From Aquabacter sp. L1I39 (GTDB taxonomy: Bacteria; Pseudomonadota; Alphaproteobacteria; Rhizobiales; Xanthobacteraceae): a stretch of 64,000 bases of DNA. The translations under genes were made by a program, and so were the position numbers. Shown piece by piece: positions 51,302 to 60,223 of the stretch. The notes under the pieces are model-generated. The model worked only from the letters and a program-made list of their open reading frames with translations, was not told the DNA's origin and did not search any database. Location: positions 4,487,597 to 4,551,596 of the forward strand of contig NZ_CP072392.1 of assembly GCF_017742835.1 (NCBI RefSeq). The letters are read 5' to 3'. Within the stretch, counting starts at the first letter, position 1. The number at the start of each line of letters is the position of its first letter.

Positions 51302-53309
51302 AGGGGCAGGCGCGCGCCCGCGCGGGCGCTCCGTCCGCTTCCGCCTCCTGGCCATCGCGCTTCTGCCCACTTTGGTGGTGGTGCCGCTGCTGCTGGGCGC
51401 CACCATGGCGCGCTGGAACGCAAAGTTCGACGCGCTTTTGGCCTCCAAGGTCCATGGCGACCTCACCATTGCCCACCAATATCTGGCCCGCCTGCTGGAG
51501 ATCACCGGCGACCATGTGCAGGCGCTCGGCCTCTCCGCCTTGTTCCGCGACGTGGCGGCGGGGCGGCAGGACAGCGATCTGTCGGAATTGCTGGAAACCC
51601 GGCGGCGGGCGCTGGGGCTGGATTTTCTCTATGTGATCGATCCCGGCGGTCAGGTCTCCGCCGCCGCCCCGCCGGCCACCGGCGCGCCGCTTCGGGCCGA
51701 CTGGCCGGTGATCGAGGCGGCGTTGCGGGGTGAATTGCGCACCGCAATCGATATCTTCACGGCGCAGGATTTGGCCGCGCTCTCCCCGCACCTGGAAGAA
51801 CGGGCGCGCATCGAGCTGGTGCCCACCCCCAATGCCCGTCCCACGGACCGGGCGGCGGAGACCTCCGGCATGGTGGTCCATTCCGCCGCAGCCGTGCGGT
51901 TCGAGGATGGGCGGGTGGGGGCGCTGGTGGGTGGCATCCTGCTCAACCAGAACCTCGTCTTCATCGACACCATCAACGACCTCGTCTACCGCGCCGCCAG
52001 CCTGCCGGAGGGCAGCCAGGGCACGGCGACGCTGTTCCTGGGCGACGTGCGCATCTCCACCAATGTGCGCCTGTTCGAGGGCAAGCGGGCGCTGGGCACG
52101 CGGGTTTCCAACGCGGTGCGCACGCAGGTGCTGGAGGAGGGCCATATCTGGCTCGGCAGCGCCTTCGTGGTGAACGACTGGTACATGTCCGCCTACGAGC
52201 CCATCACCGACAGCTACGGGACGCGCGTGGGCATGCTCTATGTGGGCTTCCTGGAGCGGCCCTTCTTCGAGGCCAAGCTCTCCACCGTCCTCTCCGTGGT
52301 GCTCGCCTTCCTGGTGGTGGCGGCGGCCAGCGTGCCGCTTTTCCTGCGCTGGGCGCGGGGCATTTTCCGGCCGCTGGAGCGCATGAACGCCACCATCGCC
52401 GCCGTGGAGACGGGCGAGCGGGAAGCCCGGACCGGCCTGAAGCATGCTGATGACGAGATCGGTCGCGTGGCGCTCCATCTCGATCATCTCCTCGACCAAT
52501 TGGCCGAACGCGAGCGCGAACTGGTGCGCTGGAATGACGAGCTGAATGTGAAGGTGGCCGAGCGCACCCGGGACCTCGAAATCGCCAACCGCCAGATCGA
52601 GGCCACCACGCGCCAGCTCATCATGTCGGAGAAGCTCGCGGCCATTGGCGAGGTGACGGCGGGCGTCGCCCATGAGATCAACAATCCCGTGGCGGTCATC
52701 CAGGGCAATCTGGACGTGTTGCGCGATGTGCTGGCCGATCATCCCGACCGGGGGCGCACCGAGTTCCGGCTCATCGACGAGCAGATCGACCGCATCACCC
52801 AGATCGTCAACAAGCTGCTGCAATTCGCCCGGCCCGAGGAATATGCCGGCTTCGTGGAGGCCAATGCCCCCGCCGAGGTGATTTCCGACTGCCTGCCTTT
52901 GGTCCAGCACCTTCTCAACCGTTCCGCCATCACCCTGGTGCGGGAGGATGCGGCGAGCCGGCTCATCGTCATGAACCGCACCGAATTGCAGCAGGTGCTG
53001 GTGAACCTCATCGTCAACGCGGTGCACGCCATGCCCCAGGGCGGCCGCCTGACCTTGCGGACGCGCGATGCCGAGCATGATGGACGCCCCGGCATCCGCA
53101 TTGAGGTGGACGATACGGGGGTGGGCATGAGCGAAGAGGTGCTGGCGCGCATCTTCGATCCCTTCTTCACCACCAAGCGCCAGCAGGGCACGGGCCTCGG
53201 CCTGTCCATCACCCAGAAGCTGATCGCCCAGCAAGGCGGCGCCATCGACGTGCGCAGCACGCCGGGGGAAGGGACGACCTTCTCCATCTTCCTGCCCGAG
53301 GCCAACTGA
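51285..53309 (+). CDS. membrane sensor histidine kinase
   Basis: A 674-residue kinase. TM1 (about residues 20-42), a periplasmic cache-type sensor domain (about 45-330), TM2 (about 340-365), a HAMP-like linker and coiled coil, HisKA with GVAHEINNP (His 463), and an HATPase with GTGLGLSI. The periplasmic cache domain suggests direct sensing of a small organic acid. It overlaps the response regulator gene by 17 bases and lies directly before the sigma-54 promoter region. Confidence 0.94.
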   Translation: MSVSPEGAGARPRGRSVRFRLLAIALLPTLVVVPLLLGATMARWNAKFDALLASKVHGDLTIAHQYLARLLEITGDHVQALGLSALFRDVAAGRQDSDLSELLETRRRALGLDFLYVIDPGGQVSAAAPPATGAPLRADWPVIEAALRGELRTAIDIFTAQDLAALSPHLEERARIELVPTPNARPTDRAAETSGMVVHSAAAVRFEDGRVGALVGGILLNQNLVFIDTINDLVYRAASLPEGSQGTATLFLGDVRISTNVRLFEGKRALGTRVSNAVRTQVLEEGHIWLGSAFVVNDWYMSAYEPITDSYGTRVGMLYVGFLERPFFEAKLSTVLSVVLAFLVVAAASVPLFLRWARGIFRPLERMNATIAAVETGEREARTGLKHADDEIGRVALHLDHLLDQLAERERELVRWNDELNVKVAERTRDLEIANRQIEATTRQLIMSEKLAAIGEVTAGVAHEINNPVAVIQGNLDVLRDVLADHPDRGRTEFRLIDEQIDRITQIVNKLLQFARPEEYAGFVEANAPAEVISDCLPLVQHLLNRSAITLVREDAASRLIVMNRTELQQVLVNLIVNAVHAMPQGGRLTLRTRDAEHDGRPGIRIEVDDTGVGMSEEVLARIFDPFFTTKRQQGTGLGLSITQKLIAQQGGAIDVRSTPGEGTTFSIFLPEAN

Positions 53310-53326
53310 GGCTTCCCCCCCGTTTG

Positions 53327-53359
53327 GACAATTTGTCCCGCGCGCCGGACGAAATGTCC
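53327..53359 (+). promoter_or_regulatory. tandem palindromes, likely enhancer sites
   Basis: GGACAATTTGTCC (53327-53339) and GGACGAAATGTCC (53347-53359) share GGAC-N5-GTCC and start 20 bp apart, two helical turns, on the same face of the DNA. They lie about 77-109 bp upstream of the sigma-54 promoter, the typical position of enhancer-binding-protein sites. Confidence 0.85.
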
Positions 53360-53435
53360 CGTGCGCCTGTTCCCCATTGGGCGGCCATTTCCGTCGGGTG
53401 ATTGAAAACGCTGATCTTTCCCCGCGTACCGCGTG

Positions 53436-53450
53436 TGGCACGGCGCTTGC
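53436..53450 (+). promoter_or_regulatory. sigma-54 promoter (-24/-12)
   Basis: TGGCACGGCGCTTGC matches the consensus TGGCACG-N4-TTGC exactly, including GG and GC at the right spacing. It lies about 190 bp upstream of the MFS transporter gene and downstream of two palindromes that the adjacent NtrC-type regulator could bind. Confidence 0.95.
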
Positions 53451-53640
53451 GGAAGGTGTTCCGGACAAAACGCACAAAAACCGGAGGACACGTCCGCAAC
53501 CGCCCCGCTTCTCCGCATGTCCGGCCGTCATGGCCGGCGCGGACGCGGAGCCGGCATCCAAGACACCTCAATCGTGCCCACCGCCTCAGGCCGGCGGCGC
53601 ACGCCATCAATCACATCGAGGGCAATCTCGGGGGAAACGC

Positions 53641-55302
53641 ATGACTGCTGGTATCGAGACCTATCACGGCGCGGCCAAGGAGGCCGGGCTTCTGGACCGG
53701 GAGCGCATCATCGCCCGTCCCGGCTTCAACCGCTGGATGGTGCCGCCGGCCGCCTTGGCCATCCATCTGTGCATCGGAATGGCCTACGGCTTTTCCGTCT
53801 TCTGGCTGCCGCTGACGCGCTCGCTGGGCGTCTCCCAGTCGGTGGCCTGCCCGGACCTCACGCTGGTGGGCGCGCTCTTCACCCGCACCTGCGACTGGCG
53901 CGTGGCGGATCTCGGCTGGATCTACACCCTCTTCTTCGTGCTGCTGGGCTCCTCCGCCGCCATCTGGGGCGGCTGGCTGGAAAAGGCCGGCCCGCGCAAG
54001 GCGGGCGTGGTGGCGGCCCTGTGCTGGTGCGGCGGCATCGCACTGGCGGCGCTGGGCGTGGCCATCCACCAATTGTGGCTGATGTGGCTGGGTGCTGGTG
54101 TCATTGGCGGCATCGGCCTCGGCCTCGGCTATATCTCCCCCGTCTCCACCCTCATCAAGTGGTTCCCCGACCGGCGCGGCATGGCCACCGGCATGGCCAT
54201 CATGGGCTTTGGTGGCGGCGCCATGATCGGCGCGCCACTGGCCAACCTGCTGATGACCCATTTCCGCACCGCCGAGACGGTGGGCGTGTGGCAGACCTTC
54301 CTGGTGATGGCGGCGGGCTATTTCGTCTTCATGATGGCCGGCGCCTTCGGCTATCGCGTGCCCCCGTCCGGCTGGCGTCCGGAAGGCTGGAACCCGCCTG
54401 CGGCCAAGTCCGCCCTCATCACCCACCGCAACGTGCATCTGCGCGATGCCCACAAGACCCCGCAATTCTGGCTGATCTGGGCGGTGCTGTGCCTCAACGT
54501 GTCGGCGGGCATCGGTGTCATCGGCATGGCCTCGCCCATGCTGCAGGAGATCTTCAGCGGCCGCCTCATCGGCCTGCCGGACCTCACCTTCACCCAGCTG
54601 GACGCCTCCCAGAAGGCGGCCATCGCCGCCATCGCGGCGGGCTTTGCGGGCCTGCTCTCGCTGTTCAACATTGGCGGCCGCTTCTTCTGGGCCTCCCTGT
54701 CGGACCGCATCGGCCGCAAGAACACCTATTATACCTTCTTCATCCTCGGCATCGCGCTCTATGCGCTCGCCCCCACGGCGGCGCACATGGGCAGCCAGGT
54801 GGCGTTCGTGGCCATCTTCTGCGTGATCCTGTCCATGTATGGCGGCGGCTTCGCCACGGTGCCGGCCTATCTCGCCGACATCTTCGGCACCCATTTCGTG
54901 GGCGCCATCCATGGCCGGCTGCTGACCGCCTGGGCGACCGCCGGCATCATCGGCCCGGTGGTGGTGAACTATATCCGCGAGGCGCAGCTCAATGCCGGCA
55001 TCCCGCGGGCGCAGGTCTATGACTTCACCATGTATATCCTGGCCGGCATGCTGGTGCTGGGCCTCATCGCCAACGCCCTGGTGCGTCCGCTGCCCGAGCG
55101 CTGGTACATGAGCGAGGCCGAGGAAGCCGCCCTTCTTGCCAAGAGCGCGGCCGCGCAGAAGGGGCCGTCCGGTTCGTTCGGCATCGGTCGCGGCGGTCTC
55201 GACCTGAAGGCGGCTTTGGCCTGGGCGGCGGTGGGCATTCCCATGCTGTGGGGCGTGTGGATCACGCTGCAGAGCGCCGCCATCCTGTTCCGCGCCGGCT
55301 GA
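53641..55302 (+). CDS. OFA-family MFS transporter
   Basis: A 553-residue, 12-helix transporter resembling the oxalate:formate antiporter (OFA) family of monocarboxylate carriers. A 20-30-residue insert with two cysteines lies between TM1 and TM2. The motif DRRGMATG appears in the TM4-5 region and GGRFFWASLSDRIGRKN in the central loop. ATG 53641 is preceded by GGGGGAAACGC. Expression should depend on the sigma-54 promoter and the upstream two-component pair. Formate or oxalate are the best guesses for the substrate; acetate-type acids are also possible. Confidence 0.88.
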   Translation: MTAGIETYHGAAKEAGLLDRERIIARPGFNRWMVPPAALAIHLCIGMAYGFSVFWLPLTRSLGVSQSVACPDLTLVGALFTRTCDWRVADLGWIYTLFFVLLGSSAAIWGGWLEKAGPRKAGVVAALCWCGGIALAALGVAIHQLWLMWLGAGVIGGIGLGLGYISPVSTLIKWFPDRRGMATGMAIMGFGGGAMIGAPLANLLMTHFRTAETVGVWQTFLVMAAGYFVFMMAGAFGYRVPPSGWRPEGWNPPAAKSALITHRNVHLRDAHKTPQFWLIWAVLCLNVSAGIGVIGMASPMLQEIFSGRLIGLPDLTFTQLDASQKAAIAAIAAGFAGLLSLFNIGGRFFWASLSDRIGRKNTYYTFFILGIALYALAPTAAHMGSQVAFVAIFCVILSMYGGGFATVPAYLADIFGTHFVGAIHGRLLTAWATAGIIGPVVVNYIREAQLNAGIPRAQVYDFTMYILAGMLVLGLIANALVRPLPERWYMSEAEEAALLAKSAAAQKGPSGSFGIGRGGLDLKAALAWAAVGIPMLWGVWITLQSAAILFRAG

Positions 55303-55324
55303 TCGCGCGCCGACCAGACACGAC

Positions 55325-55349
55325 CGGGCGCGCCCTTCCGGCGCGCCCG
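55325..55349 (+). terminator. hairpin after the MFS gene
   Basis: Stem CGGGCGCGCC/GGCGCGCCCG with a 5-base loop, without a following T-tract. It could slow read-through into the LysR gene. Confidence 0.5.
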
Positions 55350-55369
55350 TATCGCTGGGGGAACAGGCC

Positions 55370-56362
55370 ATGCTGGACAAGCTGGAAATGCTGCTGTGCC
55401 TGGCCGCCGAGCGCCATTTCGGCCGGGCGGCCCTCGCCGCCGGCGTGACCCAGCCCACTCTGTCGTCCGCCGTGAAGACGCTCGAAGAGCAGTTCGGCGT
55501 CCTCATCGTGGCGCGCGGCGCCCGCTTCCAGGGCTTCACGCCGGAAGGGGAGCGCATCCTCCATTGGGCACGCCGGCTCGTCGCCGATGCCCGCAGCATG
55601 CGCCAGGAGATCCGCGCCGCCAGCGAGGGCCTGTCGGGGCAATTGCGCCTTGCGGTGGTGCCCACCGCTCTGCCCTTCGTGGGCGAGCTCACCTTGCCCC
55701 TGTGCCGGCGTCATGCGCGCCTCGGCTTTTCCATCCTCTCCATGCCCGCCGACCAGATCCTCACGGCGGTGGAGCAATTCTCCGTGGATGCGGGCATCGC
55801 CTATGTGCAAGGGCCGCTGCCGGCACGGCTCATGGCCATTCCCCTCTATGAGGAACGCCACGGCTTGCTTCTGGACGAGGCCTTGCTGGCGACCCATCTG
55901 GCCGAGCGCGAGAACCCGGCTCGAAGCGGCTGGAGCGCGGCACGGGCGAGCGCGCCGCCGGCTTTCGTGAGCTGGGCGCAGGTGGCGCGCCTGCCCTTGT
56001 GTCTTTTGTCGTCGGATATGCGCTATCGGCGCCTGGTGGATGCCCGCCTCGCAACCATCCCTGGTGCGGCGGCGCCGCGCGTGGAGACCAATGCGCTGAC
56101 CGTCCTGGACACCCATGTGGCGTCCGGCCTCTTCGCGACCCTCCTGCCCGTGCGCCACGCTCGCGCCTTGGCCGGCCAACGCCCTGGAGGCACGCGGCTC
56201 ATCGCCATTCCCCTGGAGGAAGACGGGCCCGGCCACCAGATTGGCCTCGTCGTGCCCCGCCGCGATCCCTTGCCAGCGGCGGTGGCCGCCCTGGCGGAAG
56301 CCGCCCGCCGCTGGCCCGCCACGGGCATCGACGCCCGTGGCGAAGCGCCGGTGCCCGCCTGA
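55370..56362 (+). CDS. LysR-family regulator
   Basis: A 330-residue LysR protein: N-terminal winged helix (HFGRAALAAGVTQPTLSSAVKTLEE) and an effector-binding domain from about residue 90. From memory it resembles LysR regulators found next to formate dehydrogenase genes, with the shared stretch RFQGFTPEGERIL. No dehydrogenase genes are nearby. It lies 67 bases after the MFS stop and may be cotranscribed or separately expressed, giving a second regulatory layer. Confidence 0.85.
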   Translation: MLDKLEMLLCLAAERHFGRAALAAGVTQPTLSSAVKTLEEQFGVLIVARGARFQGFTPEGERILHWARRLVADARSMRQEIRAASEGLSGQLRLAVVPTALPFVGELTLPLCRRHARLGFSILSMPADQILTAVEQFSVDAGIAYVQGPLPARLMAIPLYEERHGLLLDEALLATHLAERENPARSGWSAARASAPPAFVSWAQVARLPLCLLSSDMRYRRLVDARLATIPGAAAPRVETNALTVLDTHVASGLFATLLPVRHARALAGQRPGGTRLIAIPLEEDGPGHQIGLVVPRRDPLPAAVAALAEAARRWPATGIDARGEAPVPA

Positions 56363-56373
56363 GCCGGCGCGTC

Positions 56374-56562
56374 TCACGCCGGGGGGCGCGGGGCCAATTG
56401 GGCGGCGAGGTAGCGCTCTGAAGACGGACGGCTGACGCCTTGGCACCGCCCCTGCCAATCCTGGAAGAGGCACGCATCGGCCCGCCTCCCGGCGGTGTTG
56501 GAGGGGGCGGTGTTGGAGCGGGCGGGGGCGGCGGCGAGAGGGGTCTTTGAGGTGTGAGACAT
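56374..56562 (-). CDS. 62-residue hypothetical protein
   Basis: A small ORF with a reasonable ribosome site (GAAAGGAACGCGAC before ATG). The sequence is basic and polar with two cysteines (CLFQDWQGRCQ) and SERYLAAQL near the end. I do not recognise the family, and an adventitious high-G+C frame is possible. Confidence 0.4.
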   Translation of the reverse strand: MSHTSKTPLAAAPARSNTAPSNTAGRRADACLFQDWQGRCQGVSRPSSERYLAAQLAPRPPA

Positions 56563-56625
56563 GTCGCGTTCCTTTCGGTTGCGACATCCCTCTGAGTTTC
56601 CCCACGCGGGCCCTTCCGACCGCTC

Positions 56626-57336
56626 CTATGGGGCGGCGGTCGAGACCGCCCGGCGCAGCGCCGAAAGACGCTGGTCGAGGGCGGCGAAGTCCGGACCGCC
56701 AGGGGTCGGGGTTGTGGCGGAGGCCACGGCGCCCCCTTGCAGCGCGCGGGAGGCAGCCTCCTGCTGGCGCGCCTGGGCCATGAGCCCGGCCAGTTGCGCC
56801 GCTGCTGCATCCCGCTCCCGCTCGATCTGCGCCAGCTCGGCGCGGGACACCGTGTTCGACGCCTCCAGCCGCCGGATCTGGGCGTCGATACCGGCCAGAT
56901 CCCTTTGCCGCGCCTCGGCGGCGCGGGTGGCGGCAGAGACCTGCCGGTCGAGCCGTGCGGCCTCCGCCTCGCTGGAGGCAAGGCTTGCCCGCAGCTTGGC
57001 ATCTGCCGCGCCGATGGCCGCCAATTGCTGGGTGCGTGCCGCGATGCGGGCGTCATAGGCGCCGGTCGCCGCGCCGCCGCCCGCGCGCGTGGCTCCGATG
57101 ATGCCGCCGATGGCCGCGCCCGCCGCCACGCCCAGCAGGGCGCCTTCGCTCACCGTGCGGCGGTAGTCGTCGGTCTGAGCCTGGAGGCGGGGGGCTGCGA
57201 CCCCTTGCGCGGCTGCGGCCGGCACGTCCACCGCCAGCAGGCCCGCACACAGGACGAGCGTCATCGCCCACATGCCCCGGCATCCGGCATTCGGCCTGTC
57301 TGGCGCGGTCGCGATCGCCCTGCCCAGCCTTCTCAT
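56626..57336 (-). CDS. exported glycine-zipper coiled-coil protein
   Basis: A 236-residue protein. A hydrophobic signal-like stretch ends near PAAAAQ; starts at ATG 57273 or 57264 would put it at the N terminus. A glycine-zipper segment (GALLGVAAGAAIGGIIGATRAGG, about residues 66-88) suggests membrane association, followed by a long alpha-helical coiled coil rich in Ala/Glu/Arg (about 95-200). The function is unknown; envelope scaffold is a guess. It is divergent from the 57448 operon across a palindromic control region. Confidence 0.75.
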   Translation of the reverse strand: MRRLGRAIATAPDRPNAGCRGMWAMTLVLCAGLLAVDVPAAAAQGVAAPRLQAQTDDYRRTVSEGALLGVAAGAAIGGIIGATRAGGGAATGAYDARIAARTQQLAAIGAADAKLRASLASSEAEAARLDRQVSAATRAAEARQRDLAGIDAQIRRLEASNTVSRAELAQIERERDAAAAQLAGLMAQARQQEAASRALQGGAVASATTPTPGGPDFAALDQRLSALRRAVSTAAP

Positions 57337-57367
57337 GGTCCCACCTCACGCCGCGGGAGTGGGGAAG

Positions 57368-57394
57368 AAAATTGCAATTATCAATTGCAATTTT
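57368..57394. promoter_or_regulatory. perfect 27-bp A+T-rich palindrome
   Basis: AAAATTGCAATT and its reverse complement AATTGCAATTTT flank ATC, in an otherwise G+C-rich intergenic region. It lies 53 bp before the operon at 57448 and 31 bp from the opposite gene. It looks like an operator or promoter for one or both. Confidence 0.8.
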
Positions 57395-57447
57395 AACAGC
57401 GATCTACCCAAAATAGGTGCAGTGCGGGAGAGGGTGGGGCGGGTGCC

Positions 57448-58515
57448 ATGGGGATGTTCCACATATCGCAGGCGCAGCCGCGCGCGCCCGAAGCGCGGGT
57501 GGCTGTGCGGATCGGTTCGGTGCCGCGTCGCACGGTCACTTCACTCACCACGATCCGCTTCGACGAGGGCCGCAGCACCTACGTTTTCGGACCGGAGGTG
57601 CCGGCCAGCTTTCGCATGGAGACCCGCGTCTTTCTGCGGCGGAGCGCCGAGGGGACGCCGCGCAAGGTGACGTCGCGGCGGTTCGAGATCGTGGTGGATC
57701 CCAAGCACGCATCCGCCCATGAGGTGAAGGCGGGCCACATTCTGGCCTTCGCCGATCTGCCGCCCGGCCAGCGCCGGGTGCAGCAGGCCCGTCTGCAGCG
57801 CCGGGCGAAAGCGCTGGCGCCCGTCATGTTCGATGATCTGGAACAGATCCGCGCGGCCTTTCCCGATCCTGCCGCCCTGGATGATCGCGCGGCGCTGCGC
57901 GCCCTCCACGCCTTGCCGGTCAATCTGTTTTCCAGCGCGCCGGGGCTTTCCGCCTGTATCGCCGCCGACGAGTCGGGGGCATTTGCATCCTATGACGATG
58001 AGGTGGATCTGGCGGGTGCCGACGCCTCCGACGCGGGGGGACCGGCCCGGGCCAAGCTCACGGCCCGCACGCGCGAGGACGGCACTTATGCCCTCGGTGT
58101 GGTGGCTGATCCAAAGGCCGTGCGCGACCACCTGTTCCTGCACCCCCGCTTGAAGATCCTCCTGGACCTGTCCGGGGATGGCGCGCTGAAGCTGAAGGTT
58201 CCCGGCCGCAAGACCAATATCCGGGTGCCGGACGATCTGTCGGCCCAGGTCATCGCCCATTTCGGCCTCGCGCTCGAGCAGGCGCTGGCCGGTGCCGGCG
58301 AAAAGCACGCCAAACATCTCGGCTGGCCGGTGGCGGACTATGCCCATGACCTCTTCTTTATCCATCTGAAGGAGGCGGTGCGGCGCACGCAGGGGCGCTA
58401 TCCGCAGTTCCGGCAATTGTTCGAAGGGGTGGCCGACCCGGACGGCGCGGTGTCCGACGAGGATGGCGATCCCGAGCCTCCGCCCTTCGATCCGCCACCC
58501 CGGGACGAGGACTGA
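57448..58515 (+). CDS. unknown protein, first gene of a protease operon
   Basis: A 355-residue soluble protein with no signal peptide or membrane segment. The N-terminal part (about residues 1-90) is beta-rich. The middle (about 100-230) has acidic stretches, and the C terminus (about 230-320) has several helices before a tail of acidic residues and prolines (PPPFDPPPRDED). I do not recognise a family. Its stop overlaps the start of the trypsin-like gene by one base, so the products probably act together. Confidence 0.8.
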   Translation: MGMFHISQAQPRAPEARVAVRIGSVPRRTVTSLTTIRFDEGRSTYVFGPEVPASFRMETRVFLRRSAEGTPRKVTSRRFEIVVDPKHASAHEVKAGHILAFADLPPGQRRVQQARLQRRAKALAPVMFDDLEQIRAAFPDPAALDDRAALRALHALPVNLFSSAPGLSACIAADESGAFASYDDEVDLAGADASDAGGPARAKLTARTREDGTYALGVVADPKAVRDHLFLHPRLKILLDLSGDGALKLKVPGRKTNIRVPDDLSAQVIAHFGLALEQALAGAGEKHAKHLGWPVADYAHDLFFIHLKEAVRRTQGRYPQFRQLFEGVADPDGAVSDEDGDPEPPPFDPPPRDED

Positions 58516-59843
58516 TGGGGGGCGCTTCGCCATATGGGCCGGCCCCCGGGGCGGCAGGGGCCGATCTGGCCGTGACGCCTCCCCTGCGCGGCCGGCCGAG
58601 CGGGCCGGAAGCCGGCTTTCGCGAGCGCCTGCAGCATCCGGCCTGGCCGCCTTATGTGGCGGCGGTGATGAATGTTGACGCCTCTGAGCCGGGCGGCCAC
58701 GGCTCCGGCATCCTGGTGGGCGAGCAGCATGTGCTCACCTGCCTGCACGTGATCCTCTTCGGACAGGGCGTGGGCGACCGCCTGTCCCTGAGCGAGGCGC
58801 TGCCCAGCTTTCGCGCCACCTTCGGTGACCTTCCCGTGTCGGTGCATCTCTTCGGGGCCGGGGAGCGGCCGCGGCGTGCCACGTGCGTGGCCGAGGATCG
58901 GCACCTGGATCTGGCCTTGCTGAAGCTCGACGAACCCGTGTTCGGCGTGGCGCCGCCCCTGGAGGCGGTGGAGCCGCTGGCCGGGATGCAATGGGCCTTC
59001 TTCTGCGGCTTCGAGCGCGCGCCCGATCTTCGCTTCGCCTACACATTGCGGCAGATCGATCCCATGCTGGGCACCCTGGCGGTGGGGACGCGCCGCACCG
59101 GCGACCACGCCTTTGGTGTCCCGGCCGGCTATAGCGGCGGGGCGGTTTTCTGCGAACGGGAGGGCCAGCCGGTCTTCGTCGGTCTCGCGGACATGGGGGG
59201 AATTGCCACCGCGGCCGGCCATTATGCGGCTGCCGACGCGGTCCGCCGTTTCCTGCGCGAGAAGCTCGGCCATCACTGGGCCGACACCTTGCCCGTCACC
59301 GCCGGTGCGCGCCGGGCACGGATCGCCGGTTTGTTGAGCCGGGTGGCCGGCGGCGTGGATGTCGCTCCCGAGTTTCATCTCCTGCCGGGGGAGGGGGTGT
59401 TCCTCGCCGTCCATCCCTTGACCGCCGCCTCGGCCGACCAGGCATTGGGACGGTCGGTCCGGCCCGGCGGCGACCGGTTGGTCGCCCATGTGCCGGACCC
59501 CGAGGCCCTGGGGCGCCTTTTGCATTTTGCCCGGCAGCGCACGGGCCTGCCGATCCGGTTGCCGAGCCTTGCAGCGTTCGGTGCCCTATGTGCCAGCGGG
59601 CCGCCGGTGCGCATCGTCGGACGGCCACCCGTCCTTGGCGACCTGTGGCACGCAGACGGGCTGCGCGCGCCGCCCGAGGTGTGCGCGGTGTGGGTGGAGG
59701 CCGATGGCGCGCCGTGCGTTGCGGTGTTCGAGGGCGGGCGGGTGATCCGCCACGGCTCCGCGGGCGGCGCTCTTGCCGGCATGCCCCATCGGCGCATCGC
59801 CTTCCTCCCGGCCTTCGCGCCGCAGGACGGGTCGCACCGATGA
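58515..59843 (+). CDS. trypsin-fold serine protease, cytoplasmic
   Basis: A 442-residue protein. Residues about 45-240 form a trypsin-like domain with a plausible intact triad: His78 (LTCLHVI), Asp132 (HLDLALLKLD) and Ser207 (AGYSGGAV). No signal peptide is visible, which is unusual for this fold. A C-terminal region (about 255-442) of unknown fold may sense or recruit. The gene overlaps the upstream gene by one base and the downstream small gene by four (ATGA). Cytoplasmic trypsin-fold proteases of this type often serve as effectors in bacterial conflict systems; that is inference. Confidence 0.85.
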   Translation: MGGASPYGPAPGAAGADLAVTPPLRGRPSGPEAGFRERLQHPAWPPYVAAVMNVDASEPGGHGSGILVGEQHVLTCLHVILFGQGVGDRLSLSEALPSFRATFGDLPVSVHLFGAGERPRRATCVAEDRHLDLALLKLDEPVFGVAPPLEAVEPLAGMQWAFFCGFERAPDLRFAYTLRQIDPMLGTLAVGTRRTGDHAFGVPAGYSGGAVFCEREGQPVFVGLADMGGIATAAGHYAAADAVRRFLREKLGHHWADTLPVTAGARRARIAGLLSRVAGGVDVAPEFHLLPGEGVFLAVHPLTAASADQALGRSVRPGGDRLVAHVPDPEALGRLLHFARQRTGLPIRLPSLAAFGALCASGPPVRIVGRPPVLGDLWHADGLRAPPEVCAVWVEADGAPCVAVFEGGRVIRHGSAGGALAGMPHRRIAFLPAFAPQDGSHR

Positions 59844-60103
59844 GCGACTCCCTGTGGCCCGAAGGCGCCGCCGACGCCGTGGCTTCCAACGGGGAGGACG
59901 ACGGCGCGCGGGCAGGGAAGGCGGAGGGCGCCTCTGGCGTGATCTTCCGGCGAGACGGGGCGGCGGTGGGGGCGCCCGTGCTGACCTACCGCATCGACCC
60001 GCCGGAGCCGGCCCCGCGTGCCGATCCTGCTCTCGCGCAGGCCATCCCCGGGGACATCTGCGCGCCTGACCTCCTGTCGGAAGCCCTCATCAATCTTCCA
60101 TAA
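59840..60103 (+). CDS. 87-residue protein in the protease operon
   Basis: A small acidic protein beginning MSDSLWPEGAAD, low complexity in the middle and ending CAPDLLSEALINLP. It has no known domain. Its ATG overlaps the protease stop (ATGA), which supports real translation. It may be a regulatory, substrate or adaptor peptide of the protease. Confidence 0.7.
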   Translation: MSDSLWPEGAADAVASNGEDDGARAGKAEGASGVIFRRDGAAVGAPVLTYRIDPPEPAPRADPALAQAIPGDICAPDLLSEALINLP

Positions 60104-60223
60104 GGGGAGATTGATCCAAATGTGCACAAAAATGGGGTCACTTCCGCTCGGAAGGTATTTTATAGCCGCCCCTGTCTGTCCATATCCCGCTAAGGTTGCG
60201 CCTGCGCGGGAGGAGACAAGATC

